DNA of 64,000 nt from the NCBI GenBank assembly GCA_035048815.1, contig JAUCBN010000035.1, positions 2,182,501-2,246,500 on the forward strand, in the 5' to 3' direction. The translations under genes and the position numbers were made by a program. This DNA is from Abelmoschus esculentus (taxonomy: Eukaryota > Streptophyta > Magnoliopsida > Malvales > Malvaceae). This document shows, in pieces, positions 13,115-26,365 of the stretch. Within the stretch, counting starts at the first letter, position 1. Each line of letters begins with the position of its first letter. A model generated the notes under the pieces. The model was given only the letters and a program-made list of their open reading frames with translations. It was not told the origin of the DNA and ran no database searches.

Positions 13115-13268
13115 TGTTAGAAGTAAATATATTTTCTATTTTACAATCTAAAATTGAATTCAGATCCTTCATGCAAATAGAATGATATCCCTTTCTCTAT
13201 TATCTTCTACCATTTCAACATGTTAGAAGTAAATATATTTTCTATTTTACAATCTAAAATTGAATTCA
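13057..13268. repeat. 106-bp tandem duplication spanning LTR end and flank
   Basis: 13057-13162 and 13163-13268 are near-identical. Each unit contains the last 58 bp of the LTR, the TGTTA target duplication and 43 bp of host flank. The duplication must postdate insertion of the LTR element. Confidence 0.85.
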
Positions 13269-15092
13269 AGTTATGTGACGTTTGTCGGGTAAATATTCTT
13301 TTGGGATATTCTTATCTGACGTTTGAGATCACGGTTTAAATACTAATAATATCAATACAATAATTAAATGAAGAATAACTTATTTATAGGCATTAATATT
13401 TGTCCAACTTTAAGCTTAGGCCAAAATTTGTTAATACTCAAGTCCAAAATTAATTAAAAAATATATCCTTTAAGAATAGAAATATTTTTATTTTTTTGTG
13501 CTTTCATCTATACTCACACTAAAAATTTAAATTTAAAATTAAATATTAAAATTAGATTTAAAGTTTATAAAATTTAAAGTAAAAATAGAGTTTAAAATTT
13601 AAAATTGTATTTAAAATTTAATTTTTAGTATTGGGTATAAAAAAAAAATAAAGGAGCATTCTTTTGTCTATCTCAAAATCTCTTGATTAATCTTTCAAAC
13701 GGATTAATTCTAAAGATTATTTTTTTTTTATTTTTTTTATTTTGTTAACTTAATTTAAATTTAAATCATAAACTAAAATTCTTAATCTTTAATCATTAGG
13801 ATCACTCTTTTTTTCCAGAATTCTCTTTTCACTTTCTTTAAGTGAGATTAAAATTTGTAAAAAAAAAATTCCAAGAAATCATCCGCCATGTCTGCCATAC
13901 CCTATCATCGCTCTCCACATCGGTCCTCGCCATCTTCTTTTCCGGTCGTTCCTTGTATCACCAAGCTTTAATCCAAAGTGTTGATCAGGTTTTGGTTCAT
14001 TTCCAGTCCGCTACGTCGTGTTTTCTGGGTTTGATGTGATTTAGTCAACAGAAGATTAAATCGATTGGGTCTATTCAACGAAGGCTGTTAACTGGTTTCG
14101 GAAGATTCAATTTGCTCAACTTTTAGCGGACAATCACACAGACTTTCTTTCCTAAGCAATGGCATGTGCAGATCCCAATAATAAAAGCAACGAAGGTAGA
14201 TAAAAGGGATGAGGATTCTGATTCTGTGTTGGCCCACGCGGATCCTTGAGGGTGTATATTCGATTAATTTGATCATAATAGATAAATTATCATAATTAAA
14301 TTAATTAGAACTTTTAAAATTTTAATCATTAATCAAATTAAATTAGTTAAATTAAAATTATTATAAAGCGAATATATAATATATATAAAATTTTTAAAAG
14401 CATTTGGTAACGTGTAATATAAAATTTTGAAAGAATTATATAATAAATTATTAAATTATGTAAAAATATATTTTAATCTTAAAATTTTACTTTATATTAA
14501 TTTAATAAAAATTTAATAATTATTTTATAATATATAAAAAATTAATCATCATTTTATAATTTTTAAAAATTTAATTGATAAACATATATATGTAATATAT
14601 AATGTTTAATATATAATAACTTTAGTTAATTTAATTAATTTAATTAATTAATCTATTTTAAATCGAATCAAATAATAACCGATTTTTTATTAAAAAATAA
14701 TTATTAATTGATCTTAATAAGTCATACCTTTAATTAAAAAAATTCGATATTTATCGATTAATTTAATTAAAATCAAATAATAAATACTCCTAATATTTTT
14801 TTTATTTGGATATTCACTTCTAAGTGTTTGATCCAAGATTCTGCTTTTGTAGTAATGGTTTTTTAATATATATTTGAATATTTTAAAATTCTTCTGTAAG
14901 AGAATTTAAAATAGGATCAAGTCGACATGAAGTGTAAATTTTGAGGACTGAATATAGTATTTAACCACTTTAAGTAACCACCACGTCATTAACGGAATTC
15001 ACTGAAAAAGAGAATCTCTACTATTTTTTATTGAACTTTTGGCGCAGGAGCAGTTTAGGATTTCTTTGTGTTTTTGGCGGAGAAGAGAAGAA
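13269..15092. other. AT-rich spacer between the SCAR copies
   Basis: No gene recognised. A SINE-like fragment (about 13325-13370, GAGATCACGGTTTAAATACT) belongs to the family seen at 28.9, 39.3 and 52.5 kb. A less AT-rich patch at about 13870-14240 has stops in all frames and no recognisable similarity. The block 14250-14800 is rich in TTAATTAA-type text and may be an old inverted-repeat element. Confidence 0.4.
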
Positions 15093-18000
15093 ATGCCGTT
15101 GACGAGGTACCAGATTAGGAACGAGTTCAGCTTGGCAGATCCGGAGCTCTATAGATCTGCCGACAAAGATGATCCTGAGGTTTTACTTGAAGGTGTTGCC
15201 ATGTCTGGACTTGTTGGTGTTTTGCGCCAACTCGGTGACCTCGCTGAGTCAGTCTCTCTCTGGCATTCTTATCGGATTAGTTGAATTTCATTGGTTTGTT
15301 AGTTTGCTTATTTCTCTGTTTCCTTGCTTTAAGCTCGAGATCATAGAAAGTAGAAAGTAGAAACAAAACAAACAGAATCCATTAGATAATGTTCAAAGTG
15401 TACAAAATCTTAATTTTAGTTCCTGTCATTTGAATCCGAGACACACTTGAAATTTTCTTACCTAATGTGTTATCAATTTCTCCTTTCAAACGGTAAGTTT
15501 TTAGGATTTATTGTTCTCTGGTTTAGGCTACTTGATGCGAACAACATTTTAGCAGTTTGGATTCTGAACCTCAATTGAAACTAATCTGTGTCGATTTCAG
15601 GGTTATTTCCTTAAATGCATTAAATTTGAAAAAAAAATGCATGTCAGAAATTTCTATGTGGACTTGGATTCACGTTTACTATATAGATTTCTACTGGACT
15701 TGTAGCACTCTGGTCTTTAGAATGGCCCTAAGACCTATCAAGAGTCGTATTGGACCTATTTATTTTACACTCGAAAAAATGTTCCATTATTGTTGAATTA
15801 CTCTTCTTCACCATCATTACATTATGGGCATCTATGAGTTTGACTGAGGAGATCATAGCAAGGTTGTTGCCTAGCTCCACTGTCAAACTTAAATATCTGG
15901 TTTTAGGTGTGCTTTCGTGTGAGCAGTACGCTTTATATGTTAGGCCCTGCTCTTTTGAGGTGCTATTTTAGCATTTGGGGTGATTTACACCTGTTATATC
16001 GAAGTACTAATTAAGTTTCTTCTCACCTGCATGAAGCATTATATTTCCTTCCATGTATCATAAAACAAAATTATTAGCTAAGGGCTGGCAGTGAATGGTA
16101 ACTTTCTGCCGCATCATGGTTTTAGTAAGAGTTTTTATGGCTAGTTGTGGCATATGGTAGTTTTGCCTGTATCATTATCTAATATTTTATTTCTGGCAGA
16201 AGAAAGGATCACGCTGGAAGAATAGGGAGACTCCAGAATTTCAACAAACATCACATGCCAAGTGAGTCTTTCAATTCTTCATCTGTGTCTTTCATCTTTC
16301 TTCTAGTTGTTTAACTGCACATGTTAAAGTTTTAACACGGTATCTTGGTAATTGAATTGCTTTCTAAACGTGCAGATTGCATCAACTGTTTTTAGAGGAT
16401 CATATTGACAATGCTTACAATGACCCTGCCCGACTTGTAAAACTGAAAAGAAGGCAATTAAACGAATCTCAACTTGACTCAAAATCCGGGAAAACTTACA
16501 TGGAGAAATTCCTGGAGACTCCTCCAGCACAAAATAGGGCTGTTTATGAGATATCTGGTACTCTGCCCCCGAGGCTGACAGTGGATAATTCTAGTGAGCC
16601 CGGGACTGAAACACTTGATATTAGTACAATGAATCCTGTAAAAATCTCTTCACAAGGAAAGGAAACCTTAAGTTCTTCGCCTACCATTCATGAAATTGTC
16701 CCAAAACTTGAAGAGTTGAATGAAGAAGCCATCGATAGAGAGATTATGAAGGTGCCTGAACCAACAGTTGCTTTCAGAAATGGAATCCATCATTCCCTTC
16801 ATAAAGTAATAACTGAAGAGGAGATAATATTAGATGGGGAAGGCATAGAAGAATGCAATATATATGGGGACCATTCCGATAGCATGAGCAGCGAGGCTGA
16901 CAATTTCATTGATGCAATTTCTACCATGGAGTCCGAAATGGATACAGACAATGAGTATAGACCTAAGGATGGTATTGGCTTCGTGGTTATTGGGAGGTAT
17001 CAAACAGGTTCGCATGCAAACGAGAGAAAGTTTGGGGTCCTAGTTCATTCATCAGATTCTCAATCGGATAGGATGTCCTCTCTGTCTGATGATAGAAGCT
17101 GCTCTATTGAGAAAGGAATATCTAGTTTTTCCAACTCTGGTACTGAGATTTTCCCTTCAAATAGAAACTGTGGTACTGAGATTGTTGAGGCGCCTCCCAT
17201 CCAACTTCCTACATGTTTGGAGATACAATGTCCCAGTTCTGATCAGGTTTTGTTACCAAAAGATATTTCTTTTGGTTTACATTGCCTTCCCGATCTTGGA
17301 GATGCATCTTATAGTTCTTGTCTGGAAGATTTGAACTCTACATGTATTTTGTTGGATGAAGCAAGTTCAGAGGCAATTCCTTCTCTGGAACAACAGCATG
17401 AGGAAGCATCCTCTGATGGTAAAACTAGTTCTAATTTGTCAGACAGTGATGGTGAAAAATATATGGATGATTCATCAGAAGTCATTTTCGCTGATTCTTC
17501 CGAGAAACAGGTTAATTTGGTCACTCTCTCTGCTGAAAGTCGTCCTGTAGATGTGTTGAGCTGTGGAAACACAAATGTCTTTTCTGATACATTGCCACAT
17601 TTATTGGATGTTTTACAGGTTGCTGCTGAAAAGGGGAGCGACGATGGTCAATTAGATGAAGTTCGTAAAACAGGTTTTGCTGGGGAAATTTGTGCTGTAA
17701 ATTCAGTCAACCAAACAATTGGTTCACCAAACTGCATTATTTCATCAACAGAGGAGCAGCGCCTTTGTTCAACCTTGGCTGAAGGAGAAAGAAGCTCTGG
17801 TATTATACTATCACCTGAACATTTTGATGTTGTGAAGCCTATCAACTTCGTTTCTGAGGTCAGTGATGCTACTGTAGAAGTTGATCTCAATTTGGAGCAT
17901 ATAACTCCTGTGGTGGATCCTTCTCAGATTTGTGGCATTAATGAACAGCAACTTTCAGACCTTTTACACAACGATCCAAAAGTTGAGGCCGGCCTAACAG

Positions 18001-20282
18001 AGATAGAAGCTTCATATTCTGAACAGAAACAAATTGTTGATGAACGTTTTGATGCTACAGAGGGAGAAGAAATTAGGGTATCTACTTGCAGTGGGAATGT
18101 GGTGGAAGAAGATGCTATCCCTTGTGATCTTCCATATGATTGCGCTGATAATTTTAACCTCAATGATCATGGAGATTTAGAAGTTCTAGTAACTGAAAAT
18201 GTTCTTGCTGGAAGTATTGCAGTATCAACTGCTGCTTGTTATTCCGCTAACATTCGTGATGATGTTGATCATACCACATATCACTCTTCAGAATTGATTT
18301 GCTCTCCATCTGGAAAACTAATGAATTTGGAAGAGTCTCTTGCTGGCGATGGAGATATATGTCATGACCGATAAAATCCAATGAGATTGTTTCTCAAGAA
18401 TGTCTTACAGAGCTAGAGATGCAAGAAGAAACAAATCAAGTGGTAGGTCCTCCAGAAGATATAGATTCCACTTCATGCAAGTCGGCCTCTTATAACAATT
18501 CCAATTTAGAAGATGGAGTCCACTATTCATCTCTGGCTGATCCTTCCGAAGATAGTTTGAGTTTCATTGATTTAACTACTGCACCAGCTTCTTCAGAATT
18601 CAGTGATAAAGAGTCAGAATTGAAATATTCGAGCCATCTAATGGAAAGTAGGGAAGACGTGGTGCCTTCACCTATCCATTACCAATTAGAAAAAGAAAGT
18701 TCTTTAGTACTGTCATTAGACATCCATGCTAATCAACATGATGTGAAAAAGCTGCACATAATTGAAGATGGTTCAAGACAGACACAATCTCTGGATCTCA
18801 TAGATCAGGAAAAATGCTTGCAAACTTCTTTTGAGCATCCCAAAGAAGGCTCTTCAAGCCAACCTTCATTAGATTTTTCAGAACAATCAGGTAGGCAGGA
18901 AAAACAAGAAAGTTATCCATCTGATCTTACCCATCCTTCCCTTTGCCTGCATCCCGAGGTAACCAACTCTATCATGGAGGAAATGCCACCACTGCCACCT
19001 CTTCCTCCAATGCAGTGGAGGATAGGGAGAGTTCAACATGTTTCTACTGATCATCAAAGAGAATTGGTTGAACATGGCCAATTGGCAACTGATTTCATGC
19101 AGCCCAGTCCATTCTCTATGCATCTGGAAACCATGGCTAGCAACAGCAATAGCCCATACAATGGTTTCTGTATTGATAGAACACACTCAGACCCATTTGT
19201 AACATTAACCACATCTCATGAAAACCTTGAATATTGTTCCTTTGTAGTGGAGGAAGATAGGGCAGAATCCAATTACTCATTGCCGATGCCACCTACTGAT
19301 GCCACTGGTAGACATGTTCCTGTATCTTTGCAGGACGAAACAGCAAACTGTCCAAACCAGTTTGTACTGGATGCGAGTTTAGAAGGGGTGACATGTCAGG
19401 ACCATAAACAAATTTTTGATCGTTCTGACGCATCTGTGCCTCTACCAACTAAGAGAGAAGAGCAGGTTCCAGCCAAGGTAGCAGATGATCTTCCTGCCAA
19501 AGAAGGTTTGACGGCTTCTGAGGAAGAAAAGATTCAGACACTAAATGCCATTGTTCAGCACAGCTTGGCAGCTCCATCGGGAGAAACCTCACAGATAAAT
19601 GCAACTCTAGAGCACGATTTTTTAACTTCAGAAGGAGAGGCAGCATGGCCCTCGAATACTCTTGCTTAGTACAAGTTGCTGAAGAAGGAAACTCAAGTGA
19701 GGATCCACCTGGTAAACTTCCACGTCCCCGCAATCCTCTCATCGATGCTGTTGCTGCCCATGGAAAAAGCAAGGTGACTATGTCCTTGCTTTTCAATTTT
19801 CATTTTCCCCCTCTTCCACTTGACCATTTCATGTGATGTGACAGTTTAAATTTTCTGCAGTTGAGAAAGGCAACCGAGCAGAATCGACCTCCAATCATTC
19901 CTAAGGTAGATGAAAGAGATTCATTCCTGGAACAGATACGAACAAAGGTTAGATCCAGTAAACACAGTCATTCTTTTCTTTAAAAGAATACTGATGTGCA
20001 AGAGCTGATTTATTTTGCTTTCTACAGTCCTTCAACTTGAAGCCTGCAGCAATGACCAGACCCCATGTTCAGGGTCCTAAAACCAACATGAGAGTTGCAG
20101 CAATCTTGGAGAAAGCAAATGCAATTCGCCAGGTTTGTATTTATCCTGATCATTCGTCCATCTGTTATGTTGCAGCCATGTTAGAAGCATTCAATTTTAT
20201 TTTTCTTTCAAATCATCTCTTAAATTAGGCATTGACTGGAAGTGATGAAGACGATGATGAAGATAGTTGGAGTGATTCTTAA
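15093..20282 (+). pseudogene. Broken tandem copy of the SCAR gene
   Basis: Direct duplicate of the upstream SCAR gene. Retained exon equivalents: 15093-15247 (exon 1), 16200-16261 (exon 5), 16376-19773 (exon 6), 19861-19947, 20028-20132 and 20229-20282. Exons 2-4, encoding much of the SCAR homology domain, are gone: copy-1 sequence 5769-7076 has no counterpart and the junction is at about 15712. Splicing exon 1 to exon 5 shifts the frame and meets TAG early in exon 6. Exon 6 also has a one-base loss near 18366, giving CATGACCGATAA, and another near 19667, giving GCTTAG, plus an in-frame gap matching about 10477-10625 of copy 1. Splice sites and the WH2/acidic exons remain, so decay looks recent. 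The locus cannot make a normal SCAR; a truncated product is possible. Confidence 0.9.
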
Positions 20283-21444
20283 AAGGTGTATATTATATTT
20301 GACTAAAAGTACTAGTTTTGTTTCCTTTGGCTAAATGTACATTTTGGTACCTGAACTTGGCTTCAAAGTTCAATTTGGTACTTACATTTCTTTTTGTCTA
20401 TTTAAGTGCCTAAATTTTACTTTTTGTTTCAGTTGTCATAGGAACTCGTTTCTTTTTTCGTTTAATGATAGTGAAAATATTTCCGTATCTTCGTATTACT
20501 TTTTCGTAAACCAAATCTTAAATCTTTAGAGTATGTTATTAAAAGTTCTCAATTAATATCACTACTTCTTCTTTAGGTTGAATATATTGAGAAAAATATT
20601 TTCAGATTGTTTAAAAAATAGAATTTAAATAAACTTATATACATTATAATTAATTTTATATAAATTTAACACGTTTTGTATTCATACCATGTGCATATAA
20701 TTTTTCTTGACATTATGACCGTGTGTTTTAATTATTTTTTTTATGTCTTTCAACTTCTCCGTATTGCACCCATCATATAAATATTATTTTAAAAAAAACT
20801 TTTTGATAATACATGTCTTATAGATGTAAATAAATTTATTTGAATTCAGTTTTTTAAGATAAATATCATATTATTTTCTATTAAATTATAAGATCTTAAG
20901 AAAAAATAATATATATTTTTATATATCTCTTTGTAAATAAAACCGCTTAAACTCAAATTTTTTAAGATAAATTTCATTTATGTATGTGTATGTATATCGT
21001 GTTACTACACATGCAAATAATAGTGTTTTTATATTCGATATGTTTTGTTATCGTTTTTATATTCTGTGATTCTCATTTCTTTTTCGGTATAAAAGATGCG
21101 ATATATACATGATATAATTAGATTTTATGTGTTTAGAAAATTCTTAGCGATTATATTCCATCCATATGTCAAACAAGTGTTGGACACAGATAAAAATTCG
21201 AAGAATTACATAAATAATTTAGTCTCATTTGGCAATCCGCTGGACTGCTATACTGCTATAAATCCTAGTTTATTTGATATCTAACAGAATGAAGGGCGTG
21301 ACATCTTCTCTAATGGATCCGCGCATTTAAGCTTTGAGCCTCGGGTCCCTTCCTGCACCATTCTAGGGTCTGATTTCCCTGGAAAATAACCTGCAAATTC
21401 CATCTGGTTTTTGGAAGGTGGTGGTGCGGGGAGGGGGTGTGAAC
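20283..21444. other. AT-rich intergenic DNA
   Basis: Spacer between the SCAR relic and the phosphatase gene. No recognisable gene or structured repeat. The final 100 bp are more GC-rich and likely form the phosphatase leader. Confidence 0.4.
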
Positions 21445-23625
21445 ATGGGTGCTTGTTGTTCTACGCATATCAAGTACAAAGGTAAACACCATCCCGGGGA
21501 CAAAGACGTTTTGCCGGAGAAAGTAGGGAAGATTCACGATGGGGATGTTACAGGTACCGGACATAATGGAGCCATTATCAGATTCCAGGGCTCCTCTCCC
21601 TTCATATCAATGTACAGCCGCAAGGGAAAGAACGGGATCAATCAGGACGCCATGACCGTGTGGGAGGTCACTTTTCTACGCACCCTTTTTCCTTTATATT
21701 CTTTTACGATTCAATTTCGTAGTCGATTAGTTCATCGAATTGTAAATCTTTCTTTTTAATTTTATGGACCGGATTGATCCATGGTTGATAATTTGAGAAT
21801 TTCTACGTGCATTATATTGTGTGTTATGCATGTCCAGTTTTATATTGCATCTTATTGCAGTTGGTATACTCATAATGATCCCTACCGTAACCTTCTGTAT
21901 TAAGTCTCTCTGCTCATCAAGACATTCGGAGATGCCCCTTCGAAACTATCCATTTATTCATGTCCAATAGACACCCGCCAGGGGGGCTTCCGGAGTCGAA
22001 TACACCAAAGATCTCCGGACCGGAACAAGTTTGTTCCGAAGTTATATTGACTCTCATCAATTATATCGTAACATAATTAGACTTAACATCGTGTCGGACC
22101 TCCCCAATGTACACACAGGAGGGAAGCTATCTCATATATAAAGGCCAACCAAATAAGCACAATCCAAGCTTGCAGAATCCTTCTGATTCTGTTAATCACC
22201 TACTTGCACATATATCATTTCTTTGGCTATGTTGTTCATCACCAAATTTGTTTTCAAAATTGATACAGAACTTCATGGGGGAGAAGGATGTGTTCTTCTG
22301 TGGTGTATTCGACGGTCATGGTCCATCGGGTCACAAGGTTGCACGCAATGTAGGCCACAGCTTGCCATCCAAGCTTTCTTCAATCATCGAATCATTACAA
22401 CTTAATTGTTGCAAACAAAATGATGCACTTGTTAGCGATGGACAAAGTTGTGGTGAAAATGATAGAGGTGGAGTTAGCAAAGGCAATGCCAAGGATAGAT
22501 TTTCCTCTTGGGAGGCAAGTTTAATTGAAGCTTTCAAAGAAGTGGATGAAGATCTTAGCTCGGGGCTTTCGGTTGATAGCTACTGCAGTGGTACGACAGC
22601 CGTAACTATCGTTAAGCAGGTACACACACCATGAATTGCAGCTCAAATGGAATAGCTTGTTAGTAGATGGCTGGTTGAAGCAGTATTCCTGATTTCTTTT
22701 GTATTATCTTACAACATTTTCAGGATGAACACTTGATAATTTCGAACTTGGGTGACTCTCGAGCAATTCTTTGCTCTAGAGACAGCAAAAATCGACTCTT
22801 TCCGGTTCAACTCACAGTCGATTTAAAACCAAGTATACCAAGTTTGTATTTCCATTTCAATTCACTCCCTATTTGTTTGTTTATGTGTTCCCTATGGTGT
22901 TTCACATTGTTTTTATTATTTGCTGTGGTGTTACTCAGATGAAGTTGAAAGAATCGGAAACTGCAGAGGCCAGGTTTTTGCAATGGATGGAGAACCTCAT
23001 GTGTTGAGAGTATGGAATCCCGACGAGGACTGCCCCGGTCTCGCCATGACAAGGGCTTTCGGTGATTTCTGCTTGAAGAACTATGGCGTTAGCTCAGTTC
23101 CTGTAGTTTCTTACAGAAGGCTTACGAGCAGAGACGAATTCGTAGTGTTGGCAACCGATGGCGTAAGAACATAAATTCCGACATGTTAGTATTGTATTGT
23201 TTGATACATCTTTAGGTATAAACAACATAAGATTCCATGAGCAGTAGAGAATTAATGGTTGAAAAACACAGTTCTGTTGGAAGTAAAGGATCCCAGTTCG
23301 ATTCAAGTTTCTCCTTTTCTTACAGTCATCGAACTCGGAGACCAATATCAACTCAAGACTTATTACGAGTCTTTTGTCACTCCGCTCGTAGTTCAGTCGA
23401 CATTTACGTTTTCGTTTAACGAATGAGATGTTGCAACTTACATTAGCATTGCAGGTGTGGGATGTACTGACAAACAAGGAGGTGATAACAATAGTTGGTT
23501 CAGTAAAACCACAATCCATGGCAGCAAAAGTTTTGGTTGATTATGCTGTTCAAGCATGGAGGAGTAGGTGTCCCAGTTCCGAAATCGACGATTGCGCAGT
23601 CGTATGCTTGTTCCTCAAGAAATAA
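21445..23625 (+). CDS. Protein phosphatase 2C, clade-E-like, 5 exons
   Basis: Mg/Mn-dependent Ser/Thr phosphatase. Exons 21445-21666, 22269-22619, 22724-22841, 22939-23162 and 23455-23625 join in frame to 361 residues. Motifs appear in order: NQDAM, CGVFDGHGPSGH, the SGTTAVTIV strand, SNLGDSRAILCSR, LTVDLKP, AMTRAFGDFCLK, LATDGVWDVL and DDCAVVCLF, so all metal-binding acidic residues are present. The start MGACCS carries a Gly-2/Cys context typical of N-myristoylation and palmitoylation, implying membrane attachment. Features such as the CRGQVFAMDGEP segment fit clade E (At5g01700-like) and not the ABA co-receptor clade A. The translation start at 21445 is chosen over an upstream in-frame codon because it yields MGACCS. 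Nothing looks broken. Confidence 0.92.
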
Positions 23626-24244
23626 CCATTGTCATCAACATCCTTGGATGACTATGACAATGGAAACATTGAATTTATTGTATTCATTTGATTCGTATTC
23701 ATTTGATTCGTATCGGCCAAACATGTACTAGATTTGAAGGAACCACAAGGTGAGGTCAGTTTGTAATTCACCATGAATGTTATTTTTTTAATTTGAAAAT
23801 AGTTCATGGGAGAATTATTGTGGATGACATTGGGTCCAATTTGTACATTTTTTTTGTATTTGGGACTAAAATGTACATAATGGAAGTGAGATGGCCGAAA
23901 ATCGAAAAAATAGTTCATGTAATTTCAATGAATTCTAAATTGTTTTATTTTTTATCTGTCCATGTAATGATTTCATGGGGACCTAATTGAAAGAAAATTA
24001 TACTTAAGAACCAAATTGAAATGAAATTAATTTTATAGGGAACCACTTTAGATTTAAGTTTAACAAAAAAAGATACCCAGTATTTACTATTTTATACTAA
24101 TCCATATGACAAGAACAACCATACTAATATGATATTTGCAGATTAGTCCCTCTCAGGTACACCAGAAAGATAGAAATATAAAATCATAGGGTTCACAGCC
24201 ATTCAGGACAAGTAAATAGAACAAAAATTAGAATTCCCACCACC
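23626..24244. other. Intergenic DNA between convergent genes
   Basis: Holds the 3' flanks of the phosphatase (+) and patellin (-) genes. A short direct repeat of TATTCATTTGATTCG occurs at about 23680-23711. Nothing else was recognised. Confidence 0.4.
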
Positions 24245-25732
24245 TTAATCCAGGCTTGATTTGCGTACAATATAACGATAAGCTGCAACCTTTTTCCTCC
24301 TGGATGCTGTATTGTCCACTGAAAGCACCATTTTCCCACCTTCTCTAGCCGTGTAGGAGTTGTGGACCGCCTCCTCCGTCGGACACAACTTCCTTGCCTT
24401 CTCCACCGCGACGGAGTAGCTGCCTTCGGCGTTCGGCACGAACTCCGCGCTGTATTCCAAGTCCCACCCTCCTACTACAAGGTCCCATGTTATGGTTGCA
24501 CCACCCTGGAAAACATCATCATCATCCATAACCATCATCTCTTTCTCCAGAATCACAAATTTTGCATAAAGAACAACAGTTTACCTCTATTCCTTCGATT
24601 TGAATGTTCACCTTTTCCCCTCCTTTGACGACGAACTCAGAAGCCGGTTTCGGAGGACCGTTCTGAGAATCGTTCGGTCGACTCAGTCCTCCATACTGTA
24701 CTGGAACATCCTCTGGCCTTATGAACCTAACAAACGAACAAATAAACAAATTATAGGAAACTCAGAACATGCAAAGAAGACGATAAAGCTTACGGGACTC
24801 ACTTGTAGAGCGTTTCGGCTGTAAATCCTTCTCTGGAGATGACGAACTTGCTCTTAGTGCGCTGAGTTAGAAATGGACTGAACATGGAATACAACATGCT
24901 GAAGTACCATGGGACATTGATGAAAATCTAAGACCATAAAGGCAAGATGTGAGGTTAGAAAATAAAAGGCTAACCGGCTGGTTAGATACAGACATTTGAA
25001 GAGTTTATGAAGTACCTTTCGAGCAACCATTTCTGGGTAATTATCTTGAAACAGAGAGAGGATCTGGTTAGAAGCATCCCGGAGTTCTCTTTTCGGCATG
25101 TCCTTGAGATCGGTGACTTGAATAATGGAGTTGATTCCACCAGGCTTGAAGTGCAGAAGATTGATTCCTTTTTCCATAACTTGAACTCTCCATCTTAAAA
25201 AGTTGTTCACTTTCTCTTCGTCCCCAAACATTTTCTCGCACATCTCCTTGTCCTTGAAAACTCCGTAAGCGTTGTAACAGACGGGGTGGCCTTCTCTGTC
25301 GTATCCGTGCATGTAAGCTACGATTCCCTCCAGCTCCTTGAACCCCAAGTCCTCGTCGGTGATGCTGTCGGCGTTGAACTCTTTTCTCCAGCCGAGGCAT
25401 TTCTCTAGCATGTGGAACGCGTCCGACACCTTGAAGTCCCTGGCTCGTAAGAACTTGAGGAGAATGACGTCGGCTTTTTCGTCGCCGGAGAGAAGAGGGA
25501 TTCCCCACATCGAGCATTCGGCATCGGTGCCGATGGAAGCCATGAGCTTGTCCTTGAGGTCTTGCAGGGCCTTTTTGTCGGAAGGTTTGAGGTGGGAGAC
25601 GAAGTAGGTATCTTCCTTGAAGGAAGGGGAGCGGAGGGTGGCGGCCTCCATTAATGTGGTGACAAAGTTTTTCTTGGAAGGCTTTGGAGAGGACTGGGGT
25701 GGGATGGTGAAGGGAGAAGGTGGTTTCTCCAT
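24245..25732 (-). CDS. PATL6: Patellin-6-like SEC14/GOLD protein, 4 exons
   Basis: Phosphoinositide-binding lipid-transfer protein acting at membranes, in plants tied to cell-plate formation and auxin-carrier placement. Minus-strand exons 25732-25016, 24927-24803, 24726-24585 and 24505-24245 join to 414 residues. The order is a short Pro/Ser-rich N-terminus, CRAL-TRIO N domain (ADVILLKFLRARDFKV), lipid-binding CRAL-TRIO domain (GHPVCYNAYGVF, LHFKPGGINSIIQVTDLKD, SLFQDNYPEMVARKIFINVP, SPFLTQRTKSKF), then a C-terminal GOLD domain (FIRPEDVPVQYGGLSR, TITWDLVVGGWDLEYSAEF). The short N-terminus, lacking the long acidic region of PATL1-5, favours PATL6. All junctions are GT-AG and frame is intact. 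It converges on the phosphatase gene. Confidence 0.93.
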
Positions 25733-26365
25733 TGAAATGAGTTGCTGTGAATGAATCTCTGTGGAAAATTTAAATGCCGAGGGAATAGTTTGATGTGCGA
25801 AAATAGTACTCCAAGGAAAGAATGGCCAGAGGAGGAGCAGAGGAAGAAGAAGAGTAATTTAGGGATTGTCTGTGTCTGTGTTTGTTTCCTGGGAAAAGAA
25901 AAAGTGGCTGCTGCACCACACCATATCGAGTAGGAGGTTTATAATAATATGTTAAAAGAAGCAGACAAAAAAGATTAGATTAGTGGGTAGAAAACAATGA
26001 TCTTCTTTTACTAATAGTAATAATTCATTTAAATTTCATTATTTAATATTTTGATTAATCAAATTAATACTAAAAAATAACTTTAATTTAATAATTATTG
26101 ATTGATTGATTTTACAGGTAAATGCAGAAATCGGTGACCAAAGAGGAAGACGACGAAATATAAAACGAGACCCTGCCTGGAATTTGAAAGCAAAACCCAA
26201 CCTTTTGAAATCCCCCCCTGAAGTTTTAAATTTTTAATAAAGTGTCCCTCACGCGCTGAACATCATGATGGATGAACACGTACGTAGTAAAAATTCAAAT
26301 TTGAATTGAAGTGACCCGGTGTGGTCATAAATTAAGGAATAACTATCATTAGTGTGTGTTTCGGT

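Noticed and set aside
21445..23625. PP2C as the ABA co-receptor partner of the nearby PYL
   Set aside because: Its myristoylation-type MGACCS start and internal motifs point to clade E, whereas PYL proteins inhibit clade A enzymes.
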